33,261 nucleotides of DNA from Pseudomonadota bacterium (GTDB taxonomy: Bacteria; Pseudomonadota; Gammaproteobacteria; Burkholderiales; Burkholderiaceae_C): positions 1-33,261 of the forward strand of contig JAIUOM010000035.1 of the NCBI GenBank assembly GCA_020161215.1. The letters run 5' to 3'. Below, one piece after another: positions 11,475 through 20,514 of the stretch. Made by a program: the position numbers and the translations under genes. Numbering within the stretch: the stretch's first letter is position 1; each line of letters starts with the position of its first letter. The notes beneath the pieces were generated by a model. It did no database searches and was not told where the DNA came from. It saw only the letters and a program-made list of their open reading frames with translations.

Positions 11475-12795
11475 AGCGGCGCCGCTGCACCAGCATGTCG
11501 CCCAGCGTGGCGTAGAGCGGGCGGCTGACGGTGCGCGAGACCAGGCTGGCCAGCATGGCCGCGGCCATCAGGCCCAGCAGCATGGCGTAGCCGTCGACCA
11601 TCTCCATCACGATGATCATGGCGGTGATGGGGGTTTGCGTCACCGCCGCCAGAAAACCGGCCATGCCCAGGGCGATCAGCACTGTGGCGTACTCGGGCGC
11701 CATCACCTGGGCCACGTCGTGGCCCAGGCTGGCGCCGATCGACAGGGCCGGCCCAAACAAGCCCCCCGGCACGCCCGACCAGGCCGACAGCCAGGTCGCC
11801 ACCAGCTTCAGCAAGGTCCACAGGCCGGGAAAATCGCTCACCGGCGAGGCGGCGGCGCCGGTCAGCAGCACGCGCGTATGGTCGTGCCCGGCGCCGGCCA
11901 CGGTGGCGCCGGTCAGCACGCCAATCACCGCCACCGCCAGCCCGCAGGCGGCGGCAAAGCGCACCGGCCGGCGCCGGCGCAGGGCGCAGAAACGGTCCAC
12001 GGTGCCGAAGGTGGAGGCGATCAGCAGCCGCGCCAGCAGCCCGCCCCCCAGGCCGCACAGCAGGGTCAGCACCAGCCCGGGCGCGAACACGTGCCAGCCC
12101 ACCAGGTCGATGCGGATGCGGCCAAAGTACGACAGGTTGCCGAACGCCGCCACCGACACCAGGCCGGCCAGCACGATGGCGCCCAGCATCAGGTTGCTGG
12201 ACTTGGTCTCGACCTTGCGCGACAGCTCCTCGATGGCGAACACGATACCGCCCAGCGGCGTGTTGAAGGCCGCCGCGATGCCGGCCGCGCCGCCGGCCAC
12301 CAGCAGCTCGCGCGCGGTGATGCTGGAGCGCTTGGACAAAAAATGCCGCGCCGCGTACATCACCCCGGCGGCGATCTGCACCGACGGGCCCTGGCGCCCC
12401 ATCGACAGGCCGGCCAGCAGGCCGCCGGTGACGGCGCCGATCTTGCCGGCGGTGTTTTTCATCGACACCCAGTAGGCGCGCTCCTTGGCCGGCACGCGCT
12501 GGTCCAGCGCCGCCACCACCTGCGGCGGCCCCGAGCCGCCGGCGCCGGGCAGAAAGCGCAGCGTGAGCCAGGCCACCAGGGCGGTGACGGCGGGTGTCCA
12601 GAACAGCGGCCAGGCCCACCAGCCTTCGGCCATGGCCTGAAAGATCAGCGCCGCGCCGTCGGCCAGCAGCGTGAACAGCACCACCGCCAGACCGGACAGC
12701 AGCGCGAACGCCACCACCACCGCGCGGTCCATCCACAGGCGCGGGTCGGTGACCTCGCTGCGCACCTGGCCCAGGAAATCCGGGTCGTTCTTCAT
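11335..12795 (-). CDS. CLC-family chloride channel/antiporter with Gln at the gating-glutamate position
   Basis: This 486-residue CLC membrane protein conducts or exchanges chloride. Motifs in order are GSGPPQ (Ser88, chloride ligand; usual GSGIP), GRQGPSVQ (residues 133-140; usual GREGP), NTPLGGIVFAIEEL (E189/E190, the inner proton glutamate region) and RPLYATL with the conserved Tyr. Residue 135 is coded by CAG (Gln), whereas the family's external gating residue is Glu (E148 in E. coli ClcA). In E. coli ClcA, replacing that Glu with Gln abolishes proton coupling, so this protein may be a passive chloride pathway. The C-terminal 45 or so residues are a disordered Ala/Pro/Gln tail, and this is the part that overlaps the MFS gene. 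There is no CBS domain. Confidence 0.9.
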   Translation of the reverse strand: MKNDPDFLGQVRSEVTDPRLWMDRAVVVAFALLSGLAVVLFTLLADGAALIFQAMAEGWWAWPLFWTPAVTALVAWLTLRFLPGAGGSGPPQVVAALDQRVPAKERAYWVSMKNTAGKIGAVTGGLLAGLSMGRQGPSVQIAAGVMYAARHFLSKRSSITARELLVAGGAAGIAAAFNTPLGGIVFAIEELSRKVETKSSNLMLGAIVLAGLVSVAAFGNLSYFGRIRIDLVGWHVFAPGLVLTLLCGLGGGLLARLLIASTFGTVDRFCALRRRRPVRFAAACGLAVAVIGVLTGATVAGAGHDHTRVLLTGAAASPVSDFPGLWTLLKLVATWLSAWSGVPGGLFGPALSIGASLGHDVAQVMAPEYATVLIALGMAGFLAAVTQTPITAMIIVMEMVDGYAMLLGLMAAAMLASLVSRTVSRPLYATLGDMLVQRRRFTDESGGDRARAQAQASPASAAPSPAPATPGPAAPSDQTPPAPPSP

Positions 12796-12839
12796 GCGGT
12801 CGATTCTGGCACGGGGTGCGCGGCCGCCGGCGCCCGAGG

Positions 12840-13256
12840 CTAGCCGGTCTCGCGCGCCAGCCGGTCCAGGTTCTGCTCGTTGGCCGGCTCGCAGATGGGG
12901 CGCAGCTGCTCACCGACCTGGGGATCGTCGAAGGCCTGGGCCCAGTGCAGCAAGGTGCCCGCACCCTGTGGCGTGAGCGTGAGGCTGAGGGTGAACAGCG
13001 GCGCGGACAGGTGCCGGATGCAGACCCGGGCACCCGGCTTGATCTCGGTGAACTGGTTCAGGTTCGGGTACTCGGCGCCGTCCGGCCCGCGCATGACGAA
13101 GCGCCAATGCCCGCCGGGGCGAAAGTCGAACGCCTCGAAGTGGTTGCTGAACCCCGTCGGCCCCCACCAGCGCGCCAGGCGCTCGGGGTCGGCGATGGCG
13201 GCAAACACCGCCTCGGGTGGCGCGCCAAGAACACGCTGGGTGCGAAAAACCGTCAT
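12840..13256 (-). CDS. SRPBCC / AHSA1-like domain protein
   Basis: The 138-residue cytoplasmic protein is a single START-like (Bet v1) fold, the usual length for AHSA1-type proteins. The opening FRTQRVLGAPPEAVFAAIADPERLARWWGP is the family hallmark, followed by FDFRPGGHWRFVMRGPDG. These proteins hold a hydrophobic ligand in a deep pocket; the ligand is unknown. The ATG is preceded by GAGAGGG at good spacing. Longer starts upstream would run into the region before the amidohydrolase gene. It lies 44 bases upstream of the CLC gene on the same strand, so the two may be co-transcribed, although no functional link is evident. Confidence 0.85.
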   Translation of the reverse strand: MTVFRTQRVLGAPPEAVFAAIADPERLARWWGPTGFSNHFEAFDFRPGGHWRFVMRGPDGAEYPNLNQFTEIKPGARVCIRHLSAPLFTLSLTLTPQGAGTLLHWAQAFDDPQVGEQLRPICEPANEQNLDRLARETG

Positions 13257-13389
13257 CTCAGACCCTCTCTGCGGCCGCTCCAGCGAACGCCCTTGCGCCA
13301 TTGTGCGCGCCTTGCGCGCCGCGCGCTGGGCACGCCCAAAACCGGGATCGGTGGCATATTTCCACCCGCACCCCACGAGCCGACCCACC

Positions 13390-14604
13390 ATGCACCCCCT
13401 GCCCGAATTCGCCCTGGCCGACAAAATCCTGCCGGCCATCCGTGACGCCGCCCCCGACAGCGTGGGCCTGCGCCGCGACATCCACGCCCACCCGGAACTG
13501 GCCTTCGAGGAATTTCGCACCGCCGACCTGGTGGCCGAGCGCCTCACGGCCTGGGGCTACCAGGTCACGCGCGGCCTGGGCGGCACGGGCCTGGTGGGCC
13601 GGCTCCAGCGCGGCACGGCCAGGCGCAGCATCGGCCTGCGCGCCGACATGGACGCGCTGCCAATCCACGAGGACACCGGCCTGCCCTACGCCAGCCGACA
13701 CGACGGCAAGATGCACGCCTGCGGCCACGACGGCCACACCGCCATCTTGCTGGCGGCGGCGCGCGCGCTGGCCGAAACAACGGATTTCGACGGCACCGTC
13801 CACCTGATCTTCCAGCCCGCCGAGGAAGGCCAGGGCGGCGGGCGCCGCATGGTCGAGGACGGGCTGTTCGAGCGCTTTGCCTGCGACATGATCTTTGCCC
13901 TGCACAACATGCCGGGGCACCCGGTGGGGCAGTTCGGTTTTCTGCCCGGGCATTTCATGGCTTCGTCCGATTCGGTCACGGTCCGGGTCGTCGGCAAGGG
14001 CGGGCACGGTTCGGCGCCGCACCTGGCGCACGACCCGGTGATCGCCGCCGCGCACATCGTGCTGGCCCTGCAAAGCATCGTCTCGCGCAACACCGACCCG
14101 CGCGACATGGCCGTGGTCACCGTCGGCGCCATCCATGGCGGACAGGCGCACAACGTCATCCCGGGCAGCGTGGAGCTGCGCCTGACGGTGCGCGCCTACC
14201 GCCCCGAGGTGCGCCAGGCGCTGCGCGAGCGCATCACCGCCCTGGTGCGGGCCCAGGCCGCCACCCTGGGCGTGACCGCCGAGATCGACTACCACTGGCG
14301 CTACCCGGCGCTGATCAACGACGCGGCGGCCACCGCGTTCGCGCGCGGCGTGGCCGCCGACTGGCTGGGCGAAGGCGCCTTGATGCAAGACCTGCAGCCG
14401 CTCACCGGCAGCGAGGATTTCTCCTTCATGCTGGAGCAGGTGCCCGGCTGCTACTTCATCGTCGGCAACGGCGAAGGCGAGCACCACAGCACCGGCGGCT
14501 GCATGGTGCACAACCCGGGCTACGATTTCAACGACGCCATCCTGCCGGTGGCGGCCAGCTACTGGGTGCAACTGGTGCGGCGCTTCCTGGCGCCCGGGGC
14601 CTGA
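13390..14604 (+). CDS. M20 family metal-dependent amidohydrolase
   Basis: This 404-residue protein belongs to the M20D group (hippurate hydrolase, N-acyl amino acid amidohydrolase, IAA-amino acid hydrolase), which splits N-acylated amino acids. Metal-binding residues are visible: Cys111 and His113 in HACGHDGH, Glu145-Glu146 in PAEEGQGG, His172 in ALHNMPGHP, and a late His in MVHNPGYDFND. The dimerisation lid domain begins at VRVVGKGGHGSAPH. The opening RRDIHAHPELAFEEF is typical. No signal peptide is present, so it is probably cytoplasmic. It is divergent from the SRPBCC gene and lies 48 bases before ssb. Confidence 0.92.
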   Translation: MHPLPEFALADKILPAIRDAAPDSVGLRRDIHAHPELAFEEFRTADLVAERLTAWGYQVTRGLGGTGLVGRLQRGTARRSIGLRADMDALPIHEDTGLPYASRHDGKMHACGHDGHTAILLAAARALAETTDFDGTVHLIFQPAEEGQGGGRRMVEDGLFERFACDMIFALHNMPGHPVGQFGFLPGHFMASSDSVTVRVVGKGGHGSAPHLAHDPVIAAAHIVLALQSIVSRNTDPRDMAVVTVGAIHGGQAHNVIPGSVELRLTVRAYRPEVRQALRERITALVRAQAATLGVTAEIDYHWRYPALINDAAATAFARGVAADWLGEGALMQDLQPLTGSEDFSFMLEQVPGCYFIVGNGEGEHHSTGGCMVHNPGYDFNDAILPVAASYWVQLVRRFLAPGA

Positions 14605-14652
14605 GGCGCCCGGCCCGAACGATAATGCACGCTTAGGAAGAGAGAAACACGC

Positions 14653-15165
14653 ATGGCATCCGTCAACAAAGTCATCCTCGTCGGCAACCTCGGGCGCGAC
14701 CCCGAGATGCGCAGCTTCCCCAGTGGCGACCAGGTGGCCAACGTGACCCTGGCCACCACCGACAAGTGGAAGGACAAGCAGAGCGGCGAGCCGCGCGAGC
14801 ACACCGAATGGCACCGCCTGGTGTTCAACGGCCGGCTGGCCGAGATCGCCGGGCAGTACCTGCGCAAGGGTAGCCAGATCTACGTCGAAGGCAGCATCCG
14901 CACCCGCAAGTGGCAGGACCAGAGCGGCCAGGAGCGCTACAGCACCGAGGTCCGCGTCGATCAGATGCAGATGCTGGGCAGCCGCCAGGGCATGGGCGGC
15001 CCCTCGGACGGCGGTGGCGACGACGGCGGCGGCTACGAGGCCCCGCGCCGCGCACCCGCGCCGGTCGCCGCCCCCCGCGCCGCCGCGCCGCGCGCCCCGG
15101 CGCCCGCCCCGGCCGGCCGGGCGTCGTCGGGCTTCGACGACATGGACGACGACATTCCGTTCTGA
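14653..15165 (+). CDS. ssb: Single-stranded DNA-binding protein
   Basis: SSB coats single-stranded DNA in replication, recombination and repair, and its C-terminal tip recruits partner proteins. The 170 residues show the OB fold ([49 protein letters not shown]) across about residues 1-110, then a Gly/Ala/Pro-rich linker, and the conserved acidic tip DDMDDDIPF at the very end. AGGAAGAGAG precedes the ATG and a GATAAT 20-30 bases upstream could be its -10 box, so it probably has its own promoter rather than depending on the amidohydrolase gene. Confidence 0.97.
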   Translation: MASVNKVILVGNLGRDPEMRSFPSGDQVANVTLATTDKWKDKQSGEPREHTEWHRLVFNGRLAEIAGQYLRKGSQIYVEGSIRTRKWQDQSGQERYSTEVRVDQMQMLGSRQGMGGPSDGGGDDGGGYEAPRRAPAPVAAPRAAAPRAPAPAPAGRASSGFDDMDDDIPF

Positions 15166-15493
15166 CGCCGCGCCGGCCGGTCCGCCGGCCACGCCCCACG
15201 CCCCCGCTTGTCGCGCCAGCATCGGCGGCGCCCGGGCCGCCAGGCGGCGGGCCGCGCGGCGCCCGGAAACCCCTTCAACACACCGGGATACTCCGATTTC
15301 AGGAGCAGTCGAGCAAGATTGCGCGCCGACCAACGGCCGAAATAATAAAAAAACGCTGTCGCCACCGGCGCGCATGGCTTAGCATGGCGAAAACACCCCG
15401 GACATCAGGGCGCGCGCCACTTTTCAGCCCTCGGGATTGACGCTATAAGCCAAGGGAAGCCCCCGTCGGCTGGCATTTTGGAGGAGACGACAC
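15166..15493. other. Intergenic region between ssb and the TerC-family gene
   Basis: Just after ssb there is a GC-rich inverted repeat (GGCCGG-TCCG-CCGGCC) without a T run, a possible weak terminator. The AT-richer second half should hold the promoter of the TerC-family gene; TTGACGCTATAAG near 15437-15449 contains promoter-like pieces but not at the right spacing. No gene seen. Confidence 0.45.
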
Positions 15494-16264
15494 ATGGAAT
15501 GGTTTGGATGGATCTACAGCATCGAAGGCTGGATCGCGCTCATCACCCTGATTGGCCTGGAAATCGTGCTCGGGGTGGACAACATCATCTTCATCTCCAT
15601 CCTGGTCGGCCGCCTGCCGCCCGAGCAGCGCAACCTGGGCCGGCGCCTGGGCCTGGGCTTTGCCATGCTCACGCGCATCATGCTGCTGCTGTCCATCACC
15701 TGGGTGATGCAGCTGACCTCGCCGCTGTTCACCATTCTGGGCACGGCCGTGACGGGGCGCGATCTGATCCTGATCGGCGGGGGCCTGTTCCTGCTCTGGA
15801 AGAGCGTGCATGAAATCCACCAGTCCATGACGCCCGGCGAGGACGAGGACGGCGACGGCATCGCCGGCAAGGCGCGCGTGTCGTTCGCCGGCATCATCGT
15901 GCAGATCGCCATCATCGACATCGTGTTCTCGCTGGATTCGGTGATCACCGCCGTCGGCATGGTGGGCGAGATCGCCATCATGATCATCGCCGTGGTGGCC
16001 TCGGTGGGCGTGATGATGTTCGCCGCCAAGCCGATTGGCGAGTTCGTCGACGACAACCCGACCATCAAGATCCTGGCGCTGTCCTTCCTGGTGGTGGTCG
16101 GCATCCTGCTGATCGCCGAGGGCTTTGGCCAGCACGTGCCCAAGGGCTACGTCTACTTCGGCATGGCCTTCTCGCTGGGGGTGGAACTGCTCAACATCCG
16201 CATGCGCAACAACCAGCAGGCCGTCAAGCTGGCCAAGCACATGCCGGGTGGCGGCGACGACTGA
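15494..16264 (+). CDS. TerC-family integral membrane protein
   Basis: The 256-residue membrane protein has about seven hydrophobic helices. The two family motifs are GLEIVLGVDNIIF (residues about 21-33) and DIVFSLDSVITAVGM, whose acidic residues inside the membrane mark the TerC/Alx/YgdQ family. This family is linked to tellurite resistance, manganese export and metal loading of secreted proteins. A central acidic loop (GEDEDGDG) divides two similar halves. GGAGGAG precedes the ATG at good spacing. It stands alone and converges on cysA. A metal role follows from family knowledge; the specific metal is unknown. Confidence 0.9.
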   Translation: MEWFGWIYSIEGWIALITLIGLEIVLGVDNIIFISILVGRLPPEQRNLGRRLGLGFAMLTRIMLLLSITWVMQLTSPLFTILGTAVTGRDLILIGGGLFLLWKSVHEIHQSMTPGEDEDGDGIAGKARVSFAGIIVQIAIIDIVFSLDSVITAVGMVGEIAIMIIAVVASVGVMMFAAKPIGEFVDDNPTIKILALSFLVVVGILLIAEGFGQHVPKGYVYFGMAFSLGVELLNIRMRNNQQAVKLAKHMPGGGDD

Positions 16265-16305
16265 TTGCGGCGTCGCTTAGCCCAAGTGGCGGCCAGGCCC
16301 AGATT

Positions 16306-17394
16306 TCAGATCATCGTCGCCGGGTCGTCCACCGGCTCCAGAAACACGCGCGCCTTGCGCGGCAACACCAGCACGGTGTCGCCTTCGCGCACGCCCAGAG
16401 CGCGGAATTCGGCCGCGGGCATGTGGGCGTCGAGGATCAGCCCGGGTTGCTCGGCCGGGGCCAGCTCCAGCCGCGCCATCGGGCCGACGACCAGGGCGCG
16501 GTCCAAGCGCGCCGCCAGGCCGGGTGCGCCCGCGCTGTAGGGCGCCACGGTCAGGTCGCTGGGCCGCACAAAGGCCATGGCCTCGGCGTCCATCGCGTGG
16601 ACGTGTTCGGGCGCGGCAATCTGCCACGACCCCACCTGCAGCTGGCCGGCGGTGGCGCGGCCGTGCAGCAGGTTGACGTCGCCCAGAAAGCCGTAGACAA
16701 AGGGTGTGGCCGGGTGCTCCCACACGTCCTGCGGCGTGCCGACCTGCTCGATGCGGCCGCGGTTCATCACCACCACGCGGTCGGCCACCTCCAGCGCCTC
16801 CTCCTGGTCGTGGGTGACGAACAGGCTGGTGACGTGCAGCTCGTCGTGCAGACGGCGCAGCCAGCGGCGCAGCTCCTTGCGCACCTTGGCGTCGAGCGCG
16901 CCAAAGGGCTCGTCCAGGAGCAGCACCTTGGGCTCGACGGCCAGCGCGCGCGCCAGGGCGATGCGCTGGCGCTGCCCGCCCGACAGCTGACTCGGGTAGC
17001 GGTCGGCCAGGCGCTCCAGTTGCACCAGTTGCAGCAGCTCGTTCACCTTGGCCTGGATCTGCGCGTCGCTCGGGCGTTCGCGCCGCGGCTTGACGCGCAG
17101 GCCGAAGGCCACGTTCTCGGCCACCGTCATGTGGCGGAACAGCGCGTAGTGCTGGAACACGAAGCCCACCTGCCGCTCGCGCACGTGCACGTCGGTGGTG
17201 TCGGTGCCCGAGAACAGGATGGAGCCGGCGTCGGCCGATTCCAGCCCCGCAATGATGCGCAGCAGCGTGGTCTTGCCGCAGCCCGAGGGGCCGAGCAGCG
17301 CGACCAGCTCGCCCGATTCGACCTGCAGGTTGACCTGGTCCAGCGCGCGGAAGTCGCCGAAATACTTGCTGACCTGGCGGATTTCGATGCTCAT
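16306..17394 (-). CDS. cysA: Sulfate/thiosulfate ABC transporter ATP-binding protein
   Basis: CysA is the ATPase of the sulfate importer and docks on CysT-CysW at the inner face of the membrane. The 362 residues contain Walker [10 protein letters not shown] (35-43), signature LSGGQ (137-141), Walker B LLLDEP (158-163) and the switch histidine in [10 protein letters not shown], followed by a C-terminal regulatory domain with FVRPSDL typical of CysA. It is the last gene of the leftward cys cluster. The 58-bp gap to cysW is filled exactly by a dispersed repeat, whose end supplies AAGAG as a weak ribosome binding site. Confidence 0.96.
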   Translation of the reverse strand: MSIEIRQVSKYFGDFRALDQVNLQVESGELVALLGPSGCGKTTLLRIIAGLESADAGSILFSGTDTTDVHVRERQVGFVFQHYALFRHMTVAENVAFGLRVKPRRERPSDAQIQAKVNELLQLVQLERLADRYPSQLSGGQRQRIALARALAVEPKVLLLDEPFGALDAKVRKELRRWLRRLHDELHVTSLFVTHDQEEALEVADRVVVMNRGRIEQVGTPQDVWEHPATPFVYGFLGDVNLLHGRATAGQLQVGSWQIAAPEHVHAMDAEAMAFVRPSDLTVAPYSAGAPGLAARLDRALVVGPMARLELAPAEQPGLILDAHMPAAEFRALGVREGDTVLVLPRKARVFLEPVDDPATMI

Positions 17395-17455
17395 GATTTG
17401 CTCTTAAATTAATAGCTATCGGCACCAGTGGTTCTGGCGTCAGCAGCTGATTTCA
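17395..17455 (-). repeat. Dispersed GCTATTAAAT element, copy F, between cysW and cysA
   Basis: Read on the minus strand it has GAAATCAGCTGCTGACGCC, a spacer, then GATAGCTATTAATTTAAGAG and a terminal CAAAT. It occupies the whole gap between the cysW stop codon and the cysA start codon. Confidence 0.7.
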
Positions 17456-18343
17456 TGCAGAAATAGGGGCTTCGACGGGCAGCTCGGTCGAGGCGCGCAG
17501 GGCACGCGCGTGGCGCCACTCCACCACGCTCTTGATGGCCAGCGTCACGATGGCCAGAAGCGCCAGCAGCGAGGCCACGGCAAACGCGGCCTGGCCCTGG
17601 TATTCGTTGTAGAGCACCTCCACGTGCAGCGGCATGGTGTTGGTCTGCCCGCGGATGTGGCCCGACACCACCGACACCGCGCCAAACTCGCCCATGGCGC
17701 GTGCGTTGCACAGAATCACGCCGTAGATCAGCCCCCACTTGATGTTGGGCAGCGTGACGTGCCAGAAGGTCTGCCAGCCGCTGGCGCCCAGCACCTGCGC
17801 GGCCTGCTCCTCGTCGCTGCCCTGTGCCTGCATCAGCGGGATCAGCTCGCGCGCGATGAACGGAAAGGTGACAAACACCGTGGCCAGCACGATGCCGGGC
17901 ACGGCAAAGATGATCTTGATGTTGTGCTCGGCCAGCCAGGGCCCCAGCCAGCCCTGGGCACCAAACACCAGCACGTAGATCAGGCCCGCCACCACGGGCG
18001 AGACGGAGAACGGCAGGTCGATCAGCGTCGTCAGAAAGGACTTGCCGCGAAAGTCGAACTTGGCAATGCACCAGGCCGCCGCCACGCCAAACACCAGGTT
18101 CAAGGGCACGGCAAAGGCGGCCGTCAGCAGCGTGAGCCGGACGGCGGCCAGCGCGTCGGGGTCGCGCAGCGCGGTGGCGTACGCGCCCCAGCCGCCGCGC
18201 AGCGCCTCGACAAACACGGCGGCCAGCGGCAGCACCAGAAACAACACCATGAAGCCCAGCGCCAGCGCCGTGAGCAACCAGCGCACGGCCGGTGATTCGG
18301 TGGTGCGCACGCGGCGCGGGATGGCGGCTGCATCGCGGCTCAT
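17453..18343 (-). CDS. cysW: Sulfate ABC transporter permease CysW
   Basis: CysW is one of the two membrane channel subunits of the sulfate importer. The 296 residues contain six hydrophobic helices. The EAA loop that contacts CysA reads [28 protein letters not shown], and [14 protein letters not shown] is the family signature. Its ATG overlaps the cysT stop codon as ATGA, so the two permeases are translationally coupled. Confidence 0.96.
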   Translation of the reverse strand: MSRDAAAIPRRVRTTESPAVRWLLTALALGFMVLFLVLPLAAVFVEALRGGWGAYATALRDPDALAAVRLTLLTAAFAVPLNLVFGVAAAWCIAKFDFRGKSFLTTLIDLPFSVSPVVAGLIYVLVFGAQGWLGPWLAEHNIKIIFAVPGIVLATVFVTFPFIARELIPLMQAQGSDEEQAAQVLGASGWQTFWHVTLPNIKWGLIYGVILCNARAMGEFGAVSVVSGHIRGQTNTMPLHVEVLYNEYQGQAAFAVASLLALLAIVTLAIKSVVEWRHARALRASTELPVEAPISA

Positions 18344-19215
18344 GCGCTTTCTCCGGTGCGTCGCCGTTGCCAGGCTTGCAGCGCGTTGATGATGAGCAGC
18401 AGGATGAACGAGATCAGCAGCATCACCGAGGCCACGGCGGTGGCGCCTGCGTAGTCGTACTGCTCCAGCTTGCCGATGATGATGAGCGGCGTGATCTCCG
18501 ACACCATGGGCATGTTGCCGGCGATGAAGATGACCGAGCCGTACTCGCCCACCGCGCGCGCAAACGCCATGGCAAAGCCGGTGAGCAGCGCGGGCGCCAC
18601 GCCGGGGAAGATCACGCGCCAGAAGGTCTGCCAGCGCGTGGCACCCAGGCAGGCAGCGGCTTCTTCCAGCTCCTTCTCGCTGTCTTCCAGCACCGGCTGC
18701 ACGGTGCGCACCACAAAAGGCAGGCCGATGAAGATCAGCGCCACCACGATGCCCGCGGGCTGAAACGCGATCTGGATGCCGTGGGGCTCCAGAAACTGCC
18801 CGATCCAGCCGTTGCCCGCCAGCAGCGCCGTGAGCGCAATGCCCGCCACGGCGGTGGGCAGGGCAAAGGGCAGGTCGACCAGCGCGTCGGCGATCTTCTT
18901 GCCCGGAAAGTCGTAGCGCACCAGCACCCAGGCCACCAGCAGGCCCGCCACCGCGTTGACCGCCGCCGCGATCAGCGAGGCGCCGAAGGTGAGTCGGAAC
19001 GAGGCCAGCACGCGTGGCGCCGATATCGCGGCCCAGAAGTCGGCCCAGCTCATCGACAGCGTTTTGAGCACCAGGGCCGACAGCGGAATCAACACGATCA
19101 GCCCCAGGTACAGCAGCGTGTAGCCCAGCGTCAGGTTGAAGCCGGGCAGCACGCGGCGTTGGGCGCGGCGGCGCGGCGGGGCGATCAGGCCCGCGTCCAG
19201 GGTGGCGGAAGTCAT
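18340..19215 (-). CDS. cysT: Sulfate ABC transporter permease CysT (CysU)
   Basis: This partner permease of CysW has 291 residues and six hydrophobic helices. The EAA loop [28 protein letters not shown] and [17 protein letters not shown] identify CysT/CysU. I chose [14 protein letters not shown]; a longer start at 19302 would run into a GC-rich repeat and add arginine-rich residues. The chosen ATG has no good ribosome binding site. The 137-bp gap from sbp1 contains stable GC-rich hairpins, which could lower permease output relative to the binding protein. Confidence 0.94.
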   Translation of the reverse strand: MTSATLDAGLIAPPRRRAQRRVLPGFNLTLGYTLLYLGLIVLIPLSALVLKTLSMSWADFWAAISAPRVLASFRLTFGASLIAAAVNAVAGLLVAWVLVRYDFPGKKIADALVDLPFALPTAVAGIALTALLAGNGWIGQFLEPHGIQIAFQPAGIVVALIFIGLPFVVRTVQPVLEDSEKELEEAAACLGATRWQTFWRVIFPGVAPALLTGFAMAFARAVGEYGSVIFIAGNMPMVSEITPLIIIGKLEQYDYAGATAVASVMLLISFILLLIINALQAWQRRRTGESA

Positions 19216-19299
19216 GGAGAAGGGGTGCGCGTGAAACGAAAGAACAGGTCGGCGCAGCGCCAGACCGTTGAGACACCCGTGGCGCCAGCGCCGCCGGGC

Positions 19300-19350
19300 C
19301 ACGGGGTGCGTTCCCCTTGCGGGGAGGCGGCCGCCGGCCGCTCTGGAGGG
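19300..19350. repeat. GC-rich hairpin repeat between sbp1 and cysT
   Basis: TCCCC-TTGC-GGGGA (19312-19325) is a perfect hairpin and is followed by the self-complementary GGCGGCCGCCGGCCGC. Similar GC-rich sequence with CCGGCCGCT and a C run/G run pair lies downstream of dctA (7751-7862), suggesting a second dispersed family. There is no T run, so it is more likely an RNA stability or partial-termination element than a full terminator. Confidence 0.45.
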
Positions 19351-19352
19351 AC

Positions 19353-20348
19353 TTACTTGGCGTAAATCTTGTCGAACTGCCCGCCGTCGTTGAAGTGCAG
19401 CTTTTGTGCCTCAGCCAGCGAGCCGAAGTACTGCTCCACGGTGAACAGCTTGATTGGCTTGAAGGCTTGCGGGTACTTCTTCAGGATGGCCTCGTTGCGC
19501 GGGCGGATGTTGTGTTTGGCGGCAATCTCCTGCGCCTCGGGCGTGTACAGGAAGTCCAGGTAGGCCTTGGCAGCGTCGGCCGTGCCCTTCTTGGCCACGG
19601 TGCGCTCCACCACGGCCACCGGGTTCTCGGTCAGCAGGCTGGCGCTGGGGTGGATGGCATCGACCTTGCCGGCGCCAAACTCGTTCTCGACCGAGACCAC
19701 CTCGGACTCGAACGTCACCAGCACATCGCCCTGGTTGCGCTGCAGGAACACGCCTGTGGCGTCGCGCCCGCCGCGCGCCAGCACCGGCACGTTCTGGTAG
19801 AGCTTGCGCACGAACTCGGCCGCCTGCGCATCGGTGCCGCCCTTGGCGCGCACCTGGCCCCACGCCGCCAGGTAGGCCATGCGGCCGTTGCCGCCGGTCT
19901 TGGGGTTGACCACGATCACCTTCACGTCGGGCTTGATCAGGTCGTCCCAGTCCTTGATGCCCTTGGGGTTGCCCTTGCGCACCAAAAACAACATGGTGGA
20001 CGTGGTGGGGGCTGCGCCGTTCGGGAATTTCTGGCGCCAGTCCTTGGCCACCACGCCCTTGTCGGCCAGGAAATCGATGTCGGTGGTGGTGTTCATGGTC
20101 ACCACGTCGGCCTCCAGCCCGTCGGCCACGGCGCGCGCCTGGGCGCTGGAGCCGGCGTGCGACTGGTCGATCTTGAGGTCCTTGCCGGTGGCCTTTTTGT
20201 AATGGGCCACGAAGGCGGGGTTGATGTCCTTGTAGAACTCACGCGCCACGTCGTACGAGACGTTGAGCAGCGTGGTCTGCGCGCTGGCAGCCGTTGCGGC
20301 GGCCAGGGCGAGGGCGGGAACGAGCGAGCGGAGGAGATTTTTCTTCAT
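19353..20348 (-). CDS. Periplasmic sulfate-binding protein (sbp1, upstream of cysT)
   Basis: This is the soluble receptor that delivers sulfate (or thiosulfate) to CysTWA. Of its 331 residues, the first 23 are a signal peptide (cleavage ASA|Q). The mature start [19 protein letters not shown] is the Sbp/CysP hallmark; [13 protein letters not shown] holds the phosphate/sulfate-type anion loop, and [16 protein letters not shown] and [22 protein letters not shown] are conserved ligand regions. The start is fixed by the signal peptide; no good ribosome binding site precedes it. A shared two-part promoter motif lies 72 bases upstream. Confidence 0.94.
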   Translation of the reverse strand: MKKNLLRSLVPALALAAATAASAQTTLLNVSYDVAREFYKDINPAFVAHYKKATGKDLKIDQSHAGSSAQARAVADGLEADVVTMNTTTDIDFLADKGVVAKDWRQKFPNGAAPTTSTMLFLVRKGNPKGIKDWDDLIKPDVKVIVVNPKTGGNGRMAYLAAWGQVRAKGGTDAQAAEFVRKLYQNVPVLARGGRDATGVFLQRNQGDVLVTFESEVVSVENEFGAGKVDAIHPSASLLTENPVAVVERTVAKKGTADAAKAYLDFLYTPEAQEIAAKHNIRPRNEAILKKYPQAFKPIKLFTVEQYFGSLAEAQKLHFNDGGQFDKIYAK

Positions 20349-20420
20349 GACAGACGGCAAAAAAACAAAGCCGGCGAAGTGCCGGTTGATCCGAAGTGTG
20401 GGGGCGGTGGCGCTCAAAGC

Positions 20421-20446
20421 GAACGATATTTTTTGAATAAGCTTAT
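20421..20446 (-). promoter_or_regulatory. Probable CysB-type site upstream of sbp1
   Basis: On the minus strand it reads ATAAGC, 14 bases, TCGTTC. The identical pair of half-sites with the same spacing occurs upstream of sbp2. An overlapping palindrome ATAAGCTTAT is also present here. CysB as the binder is inferred from the sulfate genes it precedes. Confidence 0.5.
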
Positions 20447-20514
20447 GCTCCGCGGCGTACCCGGGAGCGCGCGCAGCCGGTGCAAGCCAGTGGATCTGCG
20501 CGCCGCGGGCCCCG

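Noticed and set aside
15033-15365. Minus-strand frame overlapping the 3' end of ssb
   Set aside because: Its second half is antisense to the ssb linker and there is no domain or ribosome binding site.
15380-15493. Manganese (yybP-ykoY) riboswitch before the TerC-family gene
   Set aside because: The context is right for one, but the conserved GGGGAGUAG core is absent; only AAGGGAAGCCCCC is seen. A covariance-model scan would decide.
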